Below the pieces are notes generated by a model. The model saw nothing but the letters and a program-made list of their open reading frames with translations. It was not told the origin of the DNA and ran no database searches. Positions 1-6,158 of a stretch of DNA of 17,329 nt are shown here, piece after piece. Position 1 is the first letter of the stretch, and each line of letters starts with the position of its first letter. Made by a program: the position numbers and the translations under genes. Source of the stretch: Burkholderiales bacterium (GTDB lineage: Bacteria > Actinomycetota > Thermoleophilia > Gaiellales > Gaiellaceae); assembly GCA_025935595.1 (NCBI GenBank), contig JAICUZ010000024.1:1-17329 (forward strand). Direction: 5' to 3'.

Positions 1-1
1 G

Positions 2-112
2 CACTACGTCGGCACCGAGCTGCGCGAGATCGTGACGTGCCGTCCCGGGACGGCCGCCTATCGCGTCAGCGCCGACGGCGAAGAGCGGCTCGATCCGCGC
101 GAGCTCGGCTGA
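2..112 (+). CDS. C-terminal end of an unidentified protein (5' end outside the window)
   Basis: This frame is open from the left edge and gives 36 residues ending in DPRELG, then TGA at 110-112. Nearly every third codon position is G or C, as in the other real genes here, so it is probably the tail of a true gene. It stops two bases before the convergent MarR gene ends, leaving no room for a terminator between them. The fragment is too short to name a family. Confidence 0.55.
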   Translation, partial: HYVGTELREIVTCRPGTAAYRVSADGEERLDPRELG

Positions 113-114
113 GA

Positions 115-495
115 TCAGTCCTTCAGGCTGTCCATCACACGGCGCAGCTGCGCACGCTCCGGCCCGAGCGCGCGATGGACTGCGGCGAGCTTCTCCGAGC
201 CGAGCTGCGTCAGCGAGAGGTGGACGACGCGTCCGTCCTCGGGTGACGGGGTGCGCTCGACGAGACCCGCGAGCTCGGCGCGCTGGACGAGCTCGGTGAC
301 CGCGCTCTGCGTCAGCGCCAACGTGTTGACGAGGTCCGAGACGGTCGTGACGCCGCTGGGCGCGCCCGCGATCTGAAGCAGGAGCAGATGCTGACGCGGG
401 GTGATCCCGTTGGCGCGAGAGCAGTCCTCGCTGCGGCGCAGGAAGCGCCGGAGCTCCGCACGGAACACCGCTGCGACCTCGTAGGAGTCCGCCAT
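115..495 (-). CDS. MarR-family transcriptional regulator
   Basis: This is a 126-residue winged-helix DNA-binding protein of normal MarR length. An N-terminal helix is followed by TPRQHLLLLQIAG (residues 32-44), a helix-turn-helix around residues 51-75 (VSDLVNTLALTQSAVTELVQ), and the typical wing with EDGRVVHLSLT at about 86-96. A C-terminal helix would form the dimer. MarR proteins usually repress a neighbouring gene until a small ligand binds. It lies 9 bases downstream of the aminotransferase on the same strand, so the two probably share transcription. A second promoter (see 502-507) would also let marR be transcribed alone. The ATG at 493-495 is supported by that promoter. The ligand is unknown. 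Confidence 0.93.
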   Translation of the reverse strand: MADSYEVAAVFRAELRRFLRRSEDCSRANGITPRQHLLLLQIAGAPSGVTTVSDLVNTLALTQSAVTELVQRAELAGLVERTPSPEDGRVVHLSLTQLGSEKLAAVHRALGPERAQLRRVMDSLKD

Positions 496-501
496 TCGCG
501 A

Positions 502-507
502 ATCTTA
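502..507 (-). promoter_or_regulatory. Predicted -10 box of a leaderless marR promoter
   Basis: Read on the minus strand, TAAGAT is followed by six bases and then the marR ATG. Transcription would therefore begin at or next to the start codon. The first three bases of the box are the TAA stop codon of the upstream aminotransferase. No clear -35 element is seen. Confidence 0.55.
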
Positions 508-1557
508 TGACGCAACGGCGCGACGGAGTGCCGCGAGGTCTGCCTCGTCGTTGTAGGCCTGAACGGAGACGCGCATCACCCAGCCGGACGTCGTCTCGAA
601 GACCGGCACCTCGATTCGATGCTCGTCGTACAGCCGCCGCTTCAGATCCGGCGGGTCGGGATGGTCGACGCGGAACCCGCGCATCTGGACGTAGTCGTCG
701 GTGAGGGGCTCGAACGGCAGCTCGAGCGACGACAAGAGCTCGTGGCACCGCGCGCGGACCGTCGGCCAGTCGTGCTCCGCCTGGAACGCGATCGCCGCCG
801 GGACGGCGAGGTAGGCAGACGGGTCGCGCGTCCCCTGCCAGCGATGGCGTTCCGGGAACGACGCGTCGTCGAGCCAGTCCCACGAGATGACCGCAGGCTC
901 GATCAGATCCTGCACCTCAGGTCGTGCGTAGAGAAACGCAGCCCCCTTCGGGCTCAGCATCCACTTGTGACAGTTCCCCGCGTACACGTCCGCGCCGAGC
1001 GACTCGAGGTCGAGATCGAGCTGACCGGGTGCGTGCGCACCGTCGACGACGAGCAACGCACCAGTTTCGCGCGTCCGCGCGACGAGGGGAACAAGGTCGT
1101 TCACGCGCCCGGTCGACCATTCGATGTGCGAGCAGAAGACGACGCGCGTTCGCGGACCGGGCTCGAGCTCGGCGAACGGGCGGCGGGTGACGGTCGCGCC
1201 GCTCCGGCGGGTGACGAATTCCCAGAGCCGTTCCATTCCGCCGTACTCCGCGTCGCCGAGCAGAACCTCGTCGCCTCGGTCGAGAGCGAGTGACCGCGCG
1301 ACGGCATTCAGGCCGGTCGTCGCGTTCGGCGTGAACGCGAGGTTCTCTGGTTCCGCGCCGACGTACGCGGCCAACGCTCGGCGGGCTTCGTCGAGGCGGG
1401 CAGGGAACCCGCGCTCGAGCGCGAGGAACTCGACCGGCTGCCGCTCCAGCTCGCGCTGCCGGCGTTGGTACGCCTCGAACACGGGCCGCGGGCAGGCGCC
1501 GAAGGAACCGTGGTTCAGGTAGACGAGGCTCGGGTCGAGGAGGAACGAATCCTTCAC
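505..1557 (-). CDS. Class V aminotransferase (isopenicillin N epimerase / cysteine desulfurase-like fold)
   Basis: A 350-residue PLP enzyme of fold type I. The PLP-binding aspartate is in VVDGAHAPG (Asp172), and the Schiff-base lysine is in GNCHKWMLSPKG (Lys198). NATTGLNAV at about 78-86 forms the phosphate-binding turn. The N-terminal YLNHGSFGACPRPV (13-26) is typical of the isopenicillin N epimerase-like branch rather than NifS/IscS, and there is no obvious desulfurase cysteine loop, so an epimerase, lyase or transaminase role is more likely. The substrate is not known. The start is GTG at 1555-1557, with a possible AAGAGG ribosome site ten bases upstream. It is followed by marR and is divergent from the HtrA gene across 54 bases. 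Confidence 0.9.
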   Translation of the reverse strand: MKDSFLLDPSLVYLNHGSFGACPRPVFEAYQRRQRELERQPVEFLALERGFPARLDEARRALAAYVGAEPENLAFTPNATTGLNAVARSLALDRGDEVLLGDAEYGGMERLWEFVTRRSGATVTRRPFAELEPGPRTRVVFCSHIEWSTGRVNDLVPLVARTRETGALLVVDGAHAPGQLDLDLESLGADVYAGNCHKWMLSPKGAAFLYARPEVQDLIEPAVISWDWLDDASFPERHRWQGTRDPSAYLAVPAAIAFQAEHDWPTVRARCHELLSSLELPFEPLTDDYVQMRGFRVDHPDPPDLKRRLYDEHRIEVPVFETTSGWVMRVSVQAYNDEADLAALRRAVAS

Positions 1558-1600
1558 AGCTCTTAATCCTCTTGCAATGCTGACTCTTAGGTAGGCGGGC

Positions 1601-1606
1601 TATAAC
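1601..1606 (+). promoter_or_regulatory. Predicted -10 box of the htrA promoter (leaderless)
   Basis: TATAAC lies five bases before the GTG at 1612 and eight before a second GTG at 1615. A transcript starting at the usual distance would begin at the start codon. No ribosome-binding site lies between the box and the gene. The rest of the 54-base divergent gap holds the aminotransferase's upstream region, with TACCTA on the minus strand at 1593-1588 as a weak candidate. A -35 box was not recognised. Confidence 0.6.
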
Positions 1607-1611
1607 GGACC

Positions 1612-2814
1612 GTGGTGGGACGTCCCCGCTTCCTCTTCCTTCGAGCCGCCGAGCTCCTGGTCGTCGCCTTGGTCGGCGCCGGCCTCGCGCTCGGCGGCGC
1701 TGCGCTGCTCGGCCAGCTCGGCGAGCACACCTCAACCACGGTCGAGCAGGTCACATCGTCCGCCGCGCCCGCCAAGCCGACGACGCAGACCTCGACGACG
1801 ACGCTCACGCCGGAGGCGATCTACCGTCAGGACGGCCCCGGCGTCGTGCAGATCACGGCGACGAGCGTCACGCAGTCGGCCCCCGATCCGTTCAACTTCT
1901 TCCCGTCGACGCCGCAGACATCGAAGTCGCTGGGCTCCGGGTTCGTGCTCGACCGCGCCGGCCACATCATCACGAACTTCCACGTGATCCAGGGCGCGCA
2001 GAAGGTGCAGGTCTCCTTCTCGGGCCAGGATCAGCTGCCGGCGACGGTCGTCGGGAAGGACCGGTCGACCGACCTCGCCGTTTTGAAGATCGACGCGCAT
2101 GCGCGCGCGCTGACTCCGCTGCCGCTCGGCGACTCCGACGGCGTGCGCGTCGGCGACTCGGTCTACGCGATCGGCAACCCGTTCGGCCTCACGCGGACGT
2201 TGACGACCGGCGTCGTCAGCGCAGTCCAGCGGCAGATCTTTGCGCCGAACGGCGTCCCGATCGACAGCGCCATCCAGACGGATGCCTCGATCAACCACGG
2301 GAACTCGGGCGGGCCGCTGATCGATGCCGCCGGCCGCGTGATCGGTGTCACCTCGCAGATCCAGACGGGCGGCGACCAGAATCAGGGCAACGTCGGGATC
2401 GGCTTCGCGATCCCGGTCAACACCGTGCGCGACATCGCCGGGCAGATCATCGCGAACGGCAAGGCACAGCACGCGTTTCTCGGTGTGAGCGCGGCAGCGG
2501 TGACGCCGCAACTGAAGAAGCTGTTCAACCTGCCGACCGCGACCGGGTTGCTCGTTCGCGAGGTCACGAAGGGCAGCGGCGCGGCCAAGGCCGGGATCAA
2601 GGGCGGCTCGACGTCCGTCGTCGTGCAGGGCGAGAGCTACATGGTCGGCGGCGACATCATCACGGCGGTCGACGGCCGGCCGGTGAAAACCTATGACCAG
2701 TTGTTCGCCGTAGTGCAGCAGAAGCACCCCGGCGACACGGTGAAGATCGAGCTGTACCACGACAACTCGAAGCGCACCGTCACCGCGAAGCTGGGAACGC
2801 GCGCAGGCCCGTAG
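1612..2814 (+). CDS. htrA: HtrA/DegP-type serine protease (S1C) with one PDZ domain, membrane-anchored
   Basis: A 400-residue envelope quality-control protease. An N-terminal hydrophobic segment (about residues 14-35) anchors it, followed by a Thr/Ser/Ala-rich linker (38-66). The trypsin-like domain has the full catalytic triad: His124 in TNFHVIQG, Asp154 in STDLAVLKI and Ser232 in NHGNSGGPL. A single PDZ domain fills about 285-390, with LLVREVTKGSGAAKAGIKGG as its carboxylate-binding and core region. This layout matches actinobacterial HtrA/PepD proteins. Either of two adjacent GTG codons (1612, 1615) could be used, and the preceding TATAAC box suggests a leaderless mRNA. A strong hairpin right after the stop makes it a single-gene unit. 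Confidence 0.96.
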   Translation: MVGRPRFLFLRAAELLVVALVGAGLALGGAALLGQLGEHTSTTVEQVTSSAAPAKPTTQTSTTTLTPEAIYRQDGPGVVQITATSVTQSAPDPFNFFPSTPQTSKSLGSGFVLDRAGHIITNFHVIQGAQKVQVSFSGQDQLPATVVGKDRSTDLAVLKIDAHARALTPLPLGDSDGVRVGDSVYAIGNPFGLTRTLTTGVVSAVQRQIFAPNGVPIDSAIQTDASINHGNSGGPLIDAAGRVIGVTSQIQTGGDQNQGNVGIGFAIPVNTVRDIAGQIIANGKAQHAFLGVSAAAVTPQLKKLFNLPTATGLLVREVTKGSGAAKAGIKGGSTSVVVQGESYMVGGDIITAVDGRPVKTYDQLFAVVQQKHPGDTVKIELYHDNSKRTVTAKLGTRAGP

Positions 2815-2877
2815 CCGAAGTGGAAGGCCGGCCGGAGCCCGTCTGCCTGCCCGGGCACGGCCGGTCTTCCAGTTCGG
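2815..2877 (+). terminator. Long stem-loop directly after htrA (terminator-like, no U tract)
   Basis: The arms are 2815-2833 and 2859-2877. They pair over 19 positions with one mismatch (2820/2872) and one G-U pair (2827/2865). The 25-base loop can form a second GCCCG/CGGGC stem (2837-2841 with 2852-2856). It begins at the base after the htrA TAG. No run of T follows, so it may be an L-shaped terminator or an mRNA 3'-end protector. Confidence 0.65.
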
Positions 2878-2904
2878 CTCCGTGGCGCGCCCGCGATCCG
2901 GCGC

Positions 2905-2910
2905 TACCTT
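2905..2910 (+). promoter_or_regulatory. Predicted -10 box for the 2918-4347 gene pair
   Basis: TACCTT is followed by exactly seven bases and then the ATG at 2918. This favours that ATG over the upstream in-frame GTG at 2882 and predicts a leaderless transcript. Confidence 0.6.
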
Positions 2911-2917
2911 GTTCCGA

Positions 2918-3265
2918 ATGGAGCGCGGGCACACCGTCCTCGACTACACGATCGTCGAGGAGGAAGAGGAGCTCTGGCAGGAGGACGACGGCGACCACGA
3001 CGGCTGGTTCTGCGTCAGGACCGACCCGTTCCCCTGCCCCGCCGACGGCTGCACCTTCGTCGCGGAGTTCATGACCGCGGCGCACCTGATCCTCGTTTGG
3101 CAGGAGGTCGACGACCCGAACCTCCTTCGCCACGCCGCCCGCGCCCGCGACGTCGGTCGCAACCCCCGCGTCACCGGCTATCGCTCCGAGTACGGGCCCA
3201 GCGCGTCGTACTACGCGTGGATCGCGGCCGGCCGGCCGGTGCACGGCGTCAAGACGTCCGCGTGA
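2918..3265 (+). CDS. Small acidic protein with a zinc-finger-like Cys/His cluster (function unknown)
   Basis: A 115-residue soluble protein of no family I can name. Residues 14-29 are very acidic (EEEEELWQEDDGDHDG). After them come Cys32, Cys40, Cys45 and His56 in the pattern C-x7-C-x4-C-x10-H, within PCPADGCTFVAEFMTAAH. This looks like a small metal site but is not a standard C2H2 finger. The C-terminal third is Tyr- and Arg-rich. The ATG is fixed by the promoter box seven bases upstream; an in-frame GTG at 2882 is less likely. Its stop overlaps the start of the carboxylate-amine ligase gene as GTGA, so the two are translated together. That suggests a shared task, which is an inference. Confidence 0.75.
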   Translation: MERGHTVLDYTIVEEEEELWQEDDGDHDGWFCVRTDPFPCPADGCTFVAEFMTAAHLILVWQEVDDPNLLRHAARARDVGRNPRVTGYRSEYGPSASYYAWIAAGRPVHGVKTSA

Positions 3266-4347
3266 TCGAAGACGCGTTCGGCGAGAGCGCGCCGTTCTCG
3301 CTCGGGGTCGAAGAGGAGCTGATGATCCTCGACGCCGCGACCTACGAGCAGGTCGCAGCCGTCGACCGGATCCTGCGCGGCGTGGAGAAGACATCGGTGC
3401 CGGGACGGTTGAAGACGGAGCTCTTCGCATCGGTGTTCGAGATCAACACGAACATCTGCGCGACCGTGGGCGAGGTCGACGAGGCGCTGCCCGTGCTGCG
3501 CCGCGCCGCCGCGCGCGCGGCCGAAGGGGAAGGGCTTGCGATCGCCGCCTCGGGCACGCATCCCTTCGCGCGGCCGGAGGCGCAGCCGATCGTCAAGGAG
3601 GAGCGGTACGTGACGTTCGTCGGGTACGGCGGCATCTCGGTCCGCCGGCAGGGCGTCCAAGGGCTGCACGTCCACGTCGGGATGCCCTCCGCCGATGAGT
3701 GCTGGCGCTGCCTCGACGCGATCCTGCCTTGGCTTCCGGTCGTGCTCGCGCTCTCGGCGAACTCGCCGTGGTTCGCGGGCGAGCTCACGGGGATGGCGTC
3801 GAACCGCGCGCCGATTCTCGCGGAGCTGCCGCGTGGCGGTACGCCTGCGGCGTTCGCGTCGTATGCCGAGTGGGAGGCGTGGGTCGAGCGTCTCGTCGCG
3901 ATCGGCGTGATGGAGGACTACACGCGCATCTGGTGGGACGTGCGTCCGCACCCGCAGCTCGGCACGCTCGAGGTGCGCGTGCCGGACCAGCCGACGGACG
4001 TCGGGCTGTCGTCAGCGTTCGCCGCGCTCGTGCAGGCGATGTGTGCGACGGCGCTCGCCGACGGGCTCCCCGGCGGGTCGCCGCGGGCCGACTACGTCCA
4101 GAACCGCTGGGCGGCTGCCCGTTTCGGGGCGCGTGCGAATCTCGTTCATCCGGACGGCCTTTCGTTCCCGACCGCGACGGAGCTCGCCGTCGAGTTGCTC
4201 GACCGCGTTCGGCCCGCGGCCGAGCGTCTCGGCGGCGCGGACGTGCTCGCACGGCTCGACCCATCACGCTGCGAGGCCGACCGGCAGCTCGAGCAGACCG
4301 ACCCGCGCGACGTCGCCGCGGCGCTGGTCCGCCGCTCGCTAGCCTGA
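3262..4347 (+). CDS. GCS2-family carboxylate-amine ligase (YbdK-like glutamate-cysteine ligase homologue)
   Basis: A 361-residue ATP-dependent ligase that joins a glutamate-type carboxylate to an amine, as in gamma-glutamylcysteine synthesis. The family signature SLGVEEELMILD is at residues 13-24, acidic metal/ATP ligands are in KTELFASVFEINT (51-63), and GLHVHVG is at 134-140. NRAPILAELP and the later RIWWDVRPHPQLGTLEVR are also typical of YbdK-like enzymes. The length is normal. The open frame runs further upstream, but GTG at 3262 is chosen because it overlaps the previous stop as GTGA and the protein then begins at the usual place. The true substrate of YbdK-like proteins is often not glutamate plus cysteine, so the product is uncertain. 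It lies about 730 bases before a thiol-stress sigma operon. Confidence 0.92.
   Translation: MIEDAFGESAPFSLGVEEELMILDAATYEQVAAVDRILRGVEKTSVPGRLKTELFASVFEINTNICATVGEVDEALPVLRRAAARAAEGEGLAIAASGTHPFARPEAQPIVKEERYVTFVGYGGISVRRQGVQGLHVHVGMPSADECWRCLDAILPWLPVVLALSANSPWFAGELTGMASNRAPILAELPRGGTPAAFASYAEWEAWVERLVAIGVMEDYTRIWWDVRPHPQLGTLEVRVPDQPTDVGLSSAFAALVQAMCATALADGLPGGSPRADYVQNRWAAARFGARANLVHPDGLSFPTATELAVELLDRVRPAAERLGGADVLARLDPSRCEADRQLEQTDPRDVAAALVRRSLA
4340..4345 (+). promoter_or_regulatory. Predicted -10 box for the HMA-domain gene
   Basis: TAGCCT, inside the last codons of the ligase gene, is followed by six bases (GAGGGC) and ATG at 4352. The GAGGG touches the start codon too closely to be a good ribosome site, so leaderless initiation is more likely. 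Confidence 0.5.
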
Positions 4348-4351
4348 GGGC

Positions 4352-4570
4352 ATGGCAGTCGTCAACGAGACGATCCAGGTCAGCGGGATTCGCTGTGAGA
4401 AGTGCGTGATGCGCCTCGCGAAAACGCTCGAGGGCGCCGAGGGGCTCGAGTTCGCGAACGCGAACCTGATGGGTCAGGTGATGCTCAGCTACGACGACGA
4501 GCGCACCACCCGGGATGCGCTCGTCGAGCAGATGGCTCGCGGCGGCTTCCGCGAGCAAGCGTTCGTCTAG
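4352..4570 (+). CDS. Heavy-metal-associated (HMA) domain protein, CopZ-like
   Basis: A 72-residue single-domain protein. After a first strand (NETIQVSGI) the metal loop has Cys15 and Cys18 in IRCEKCVMRLAKTL. Then follow the expected helix, the ANANLMGQVMLSYDDE strands and a final helix ending in GGFRE. This is the beta-alpha-beta-beta-alpha-beta fold of soluble copper chaperones. The loop reads GIRCEKC instead of the common GMxCxxC, so the metal is not certain. No P-type ATPase is nearby. Its TAG stop shares the palindrome CTAG with the stop of the convergent gene. Confidence 0.85.
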   Translation: MAVVNETIQVSGIRCEKCVMRLAKTLEGAEGLEFANANLMGQVMLSYDDERTTRDALVEQMARGGFREQAFV

Positions 4571-4971
4571 CGCTCGCCGGGTTTCGTCGAACGGTCGCCC
4601 TCGTGCGCACGCACGTGGCCGCCGAACGTCGCCGTGTCGGCCGGGTCGAGCCCCGACGGCGATTCGGTCGTCGGGTCGCCGGGCTCGCTCAGATTCGGGT
4701 CGGGATCGACGACGTTCACTTCGATCAATCCGTAGTGCATCTTCACGGCGTACTCGTCGAAGGTGTCTCCGTCGACCTTCGGTGAGTCCTGAACCACGTC
4801 CTTGCCGACAGTGGCGCGGACGACGTCCTCGTGCTCGTGGAGGAAGTCGCTCGGGATCGCGTGGCGAGCCTTGAACATGTGCCCGGACTCGACGACGACG
4901 AAGCCGTCCGGCTCCGCAACGACGGTTCCAAGCTTGTGATCGTCGCTCGTGACGACGGTCCTGCCTTCCAT
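4567..4971 (-). CDS. PRC-barrel-like (DUF2171-type) protein
   Basis: A 134-residue protein. Residues 1-65 read as a small beta-barrel: GRTVVTSDDHKLGTVV, then DGFVVVESGHMFKARHAIP, then HEHEDVVRATVGKDVV. This resembles PRC-barrel or DUF2171 proteins, which in soil bacteria are often stress-related and of unknown action. The C-terminal half is acidic and probably flexible (VDPDPNLSEPGDPTTESPSG). There is no signal peptide or membrane segment. ATG at 4969-4971 is preceded by a strong GGAGG site, unlike the leaderless genes around it. It is divergent from the sigma factor operon and shares a 106-base control region with it. Family assignment is moderate and function is unknown. Confidence 0.8.
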   Translation of the reverse strand: MEGRTVVTSDDHKLGTVVAEPDGFVVVESGHMFKARHAIPSDFLHEHEDVVRATVGKDVVQDSPKVDGDTFDEYAVKMHYGLIEVNVVDPDPNLSEPGDPTTESPSGLDPADTATFGGHVRAHEGDRSTKPGER

Positions 4972-4978
4972 GGGATGA

Positions 4979-4983
4979 CCTCC
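4979..4983 (-). promoter_or_regulatory. Strong ribosome-binding site of the PRC-barrel-like gene
   Basis: On the minus strand GGAGG lies seven bases before the ATG at 4971. It is the clearest Shine-Dalgarno site in the window and shows this gene has a leader. A TTGAAA (5053-5048, minus strand) could be its -35, but no good -10 follows. Confidence 0.6.
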
Positions 4984-5022
4984 GGGGTTCGCTTGGCTCT
5001 CTCCTTCCCAACGAGGGTGAAC

Positions 5023-5050
5023 GGGAATCCGATGCGGGGATTCGTCGTTT
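5023..5050 (+). promoter_or_regulatory. SigR/SigH-type ECF promoter in front of the sigma factor gene
   Basis: GGGAAT (5023-5028) and GTTT (5047-5050, preceded by C) are separated by exactly 18 bases. The known recognition sequence of actinobacterial SigR/SigH is GGAAT-N18-GTT. The site lies 27 bases before the sigma ATG, as expected for positive autoregulation. That the encoded sigma uses it is inferred from its family. Confidence 0.75.
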
Positions 5051-5061
5051 CAAGCCGTTGC

Positions 5062-5067
5062 TAGGGT
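5062..5067 (+). promoter_or_regulatory. Possible second -10 box (housekeeping type) for the sigma operon
   Basis: TAGGGT lies ten bases before the ATG at 5078. It would give a basal transcript with almost no leader, alongside the stress-induced SigR-type promoter. Confidence 0.35.
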
Positions 5068-5077
5068 GGTTGGCCGG

Positions 5078-5671
5078 ATGAGCGACAGCCCACCGACGAC
5101 CGCCGATACCCAGAGGCTCGCCCGCGACGCGAGAGATCGCGTCCGGTTCGAAGAGGAGGCGCTGGAGTTGAGCGACCAGGTCTACCGCGTGGCCCGCAGG
5201 CTCGTCGGGTCTCGCGATGAGGCCGAGGACCTCGTGCAGCAGACCTACGAGCGCGCCTTCCGTTCCTGGCGCCAGTACACACCCGGTACGAACCTTCGCG
5301 CCTGGCTCTTCCGGATCCTCACAAACCTGAACATCGACCGCGGTCGCCGCCAGCAGCGCGCGCCGCAGACGACGTCGATCGACAGCGAGGCCGGCGACTA
5401 CTTCCTCTACGACAAGCTGGCGTCGCAGATGCCGGACGAGAACCCGGACGAGGAGCGCGTGCTCGAGCGGCTGTCGCAGGATTCGATCGTCGATGCGCTC
5501 GCAGACGTCCCGCACGACTTCCGCGACGTGATCGTGCTCGTCGACATCGGAGAGTTCGCCTATGCCGACGCAGCTCAGATCTTGGACATCCCGATCGGCA
5601 CCGTCATGTCGCGCCTGCACCGCGGCAGGCGTATCCTCAAGAAGAATCTCGCGGACAAGGCAGTGGCATGA
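5078..5671 (+). CDS. sigR: SigR/SigH-family ECF sigma factor (redox stress)
   Basis: A 197-residue RNA polymerase sigma factor of the sigma-70 ECF class. Region 2 runs from about residue 32 to 96 and includes AEDLVQQTYERAFRSW and the SigR-like YTPGTNLRAWLFRILTNL. An acidic linker carries MPDENPDEERV. Region 4 (about 140-190) has the helix-turn-helix IPIGTVMSRLHRGRRIL, almost the same as in SigR. Members of this family respond to disulfide stress and are held inactive by a zinc anti-sigma factor. Such a gene follows here, and a matching promoter precedes it. ATG at 5078 is preferred to the GTG at 5066, which lies inside the -10 box. The stop overlaps the next micro-ORF as ATGA. Confidence 0.94.
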   Translation: MSDSPPTTADTQRLARDARDRVRFEEEALELSDQVYRVARRLVGSRDEAEDLVQQTYERAFRSWRQYTPGTNLRAWLFRILTNLNIDRGRRQQRAPQTTSIDSEAGDYFLYDKLASQMPDENPDEERVLERLSQDSIVDALADVPHDFRDVIVLVDIGEFAYADAAQILDIPIGTVMSRLHRGRRILKKNLADKAVA

Positions 5672-5739
5672 GCGTAGGCTTGACGGAGCTCATCAAAGAG
5701 CGGAGGCGCCGACATGCGCGGCGCCGGAGCGGGAAATGA
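5668..5739 (+). CDS. 23-residue very basic micro-ORF between sigma and anti-sigma genes
   Basis: The ATG at 5668 overlaps the sigma stop as ATGA, and its own TGA (5737-5739) overlaps the anti-sigma ATG as ATGA. The peptide starts MSVGLTELIKERRRR and ends with more arginines and a lysine, so it is strongly basic and probably helical. It may be a true small protein, or only a leader that carries ribosomes from the sigma gene to the anti-sigma gene and so sets their ratio. No homologue is known to me. The exact double overlap is the main evidence. Confidence 0.5.
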   Translation: MSVGLTELIKERRRRHARRRSGK

Positions 5740-5972
5740 CGCCGATCGACGATCCCTGTGAGCAATGCGAGGAGATGATGCAGCCGTATCTCGACGGCTC
5801 GCTCTCCGAGGAAGAAGTCGCGCGGGCGCAGAAGCACCTCGAGTCGTGCAGCTGGTGCGCGAAGCGCTACCGGTTCGAAGAGCGGCTCCGGCACTACGTG
5901 CGCGTCGCCGTCACCGAGCCCATGTCGCCGGAGCTGAAGGCGAAGCTCGCCGCGTTGCGGACGCCGCTGTGA
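5736..5972 (+). CDS. rsrA: RsrA-like zinc anti-sigma factor
   Basis: A 78-residue ZAS-family protein that binds and silences the SigR-type sigma. It has the hallmark H-x3-C-x2-C (His34, Cys38, Cys41 in HLESCSWC) and two further cysteines near the N-terminus (Cys8, Cys11 in CEQCEEMM). Cys11 is placed like the redox-active cysteine of RsrA. The helical core YLDGSLSEEEVARAQ and the basic KRYRFEERLRHYVR segment match RsrA. In the known system, oxidation forms a disulfide, zinc leaves and the sigma factor is released. This protein is shorter than Streptomyces RsrA and lacks its long tail. A GGAG about six bases upstream of the ATG gives it its own ribosome site in addition to coupling. Confidence 0.88.
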   Translation: MTPIDDPCEQCEEMMQPYLDGSLSEEEVARAQKHLESCSWCAKRYRFEERLRHYVRVAVTEPMSPELKAKLAALRTPL

Positions 5973-6154
5973 GCATGGCGCCGCGGGCGCGGGCGCGGCA
6001 GAACCTGCAGCGGCGCGCGGGGATCGTCACGGCGGCCGTCGTCTTGCTTGCGCTGATCTTCTTGCTGACGGGACACTGGATCCTCTTCGTCATCTTCGGC
6101 GCCGCCGCGGTGGCAACGGTGGCCGCGTTCCTGCAGCTGCGCAAAGTCAGGTAG
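5969..6154 (+). CDS. Small two-helix membrane protein coupled to the anti-sigma gene
   Basis: A 61-residue protein beginning at GTG 5969, which overlaps the anti-sigma stop as GTGA; an in-frame ATG two codons later (5975) is the alternative. The N-terminus is basic (APRARARQNLQRRAG). Then come two hydrophobic segments at about residues 18-35 and 37-55, and the protein ends in LRKVR. The predicted form is a hairpin with both ends in the cytoplasm. I recognise no family. Its position as the last gene of the sigma operon suggests a link to the envelope side of the stress response, but this is only inference. It ends four bases before the convergent nucleotidyltransferase gene. Confidence 0.75.
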   Translation: MSMAPRARARQNLQRRAGIVTAAVVLLALIFLLTGHWILFVIFGAAAVATVAAFLQLRKVR

Positions 6155-6158
6155 CCCG

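Noticed and set aside
1732..2934. A 400-codon open frame antisense to htrA
   Set aside because: It mirrors the htrA codons on the opposite strand, is extremely Arg/Asp-rich and shows no domain; htrA has a full catalytic triad.
5066..5068. GTG at 5066 as the sigma factor start
   Set aside because: It overlaps the predicted -10 box and would add only four residues; ATG at 5078 fits better.
3785..5620. A 611-codon minus-strand open frame across five genes
   Set aside because: It is antisense to the ligase, HMA and sigma genes, and has low-complexity Arg-rich content; such long frames are common by chance in very GC-rich DNA.
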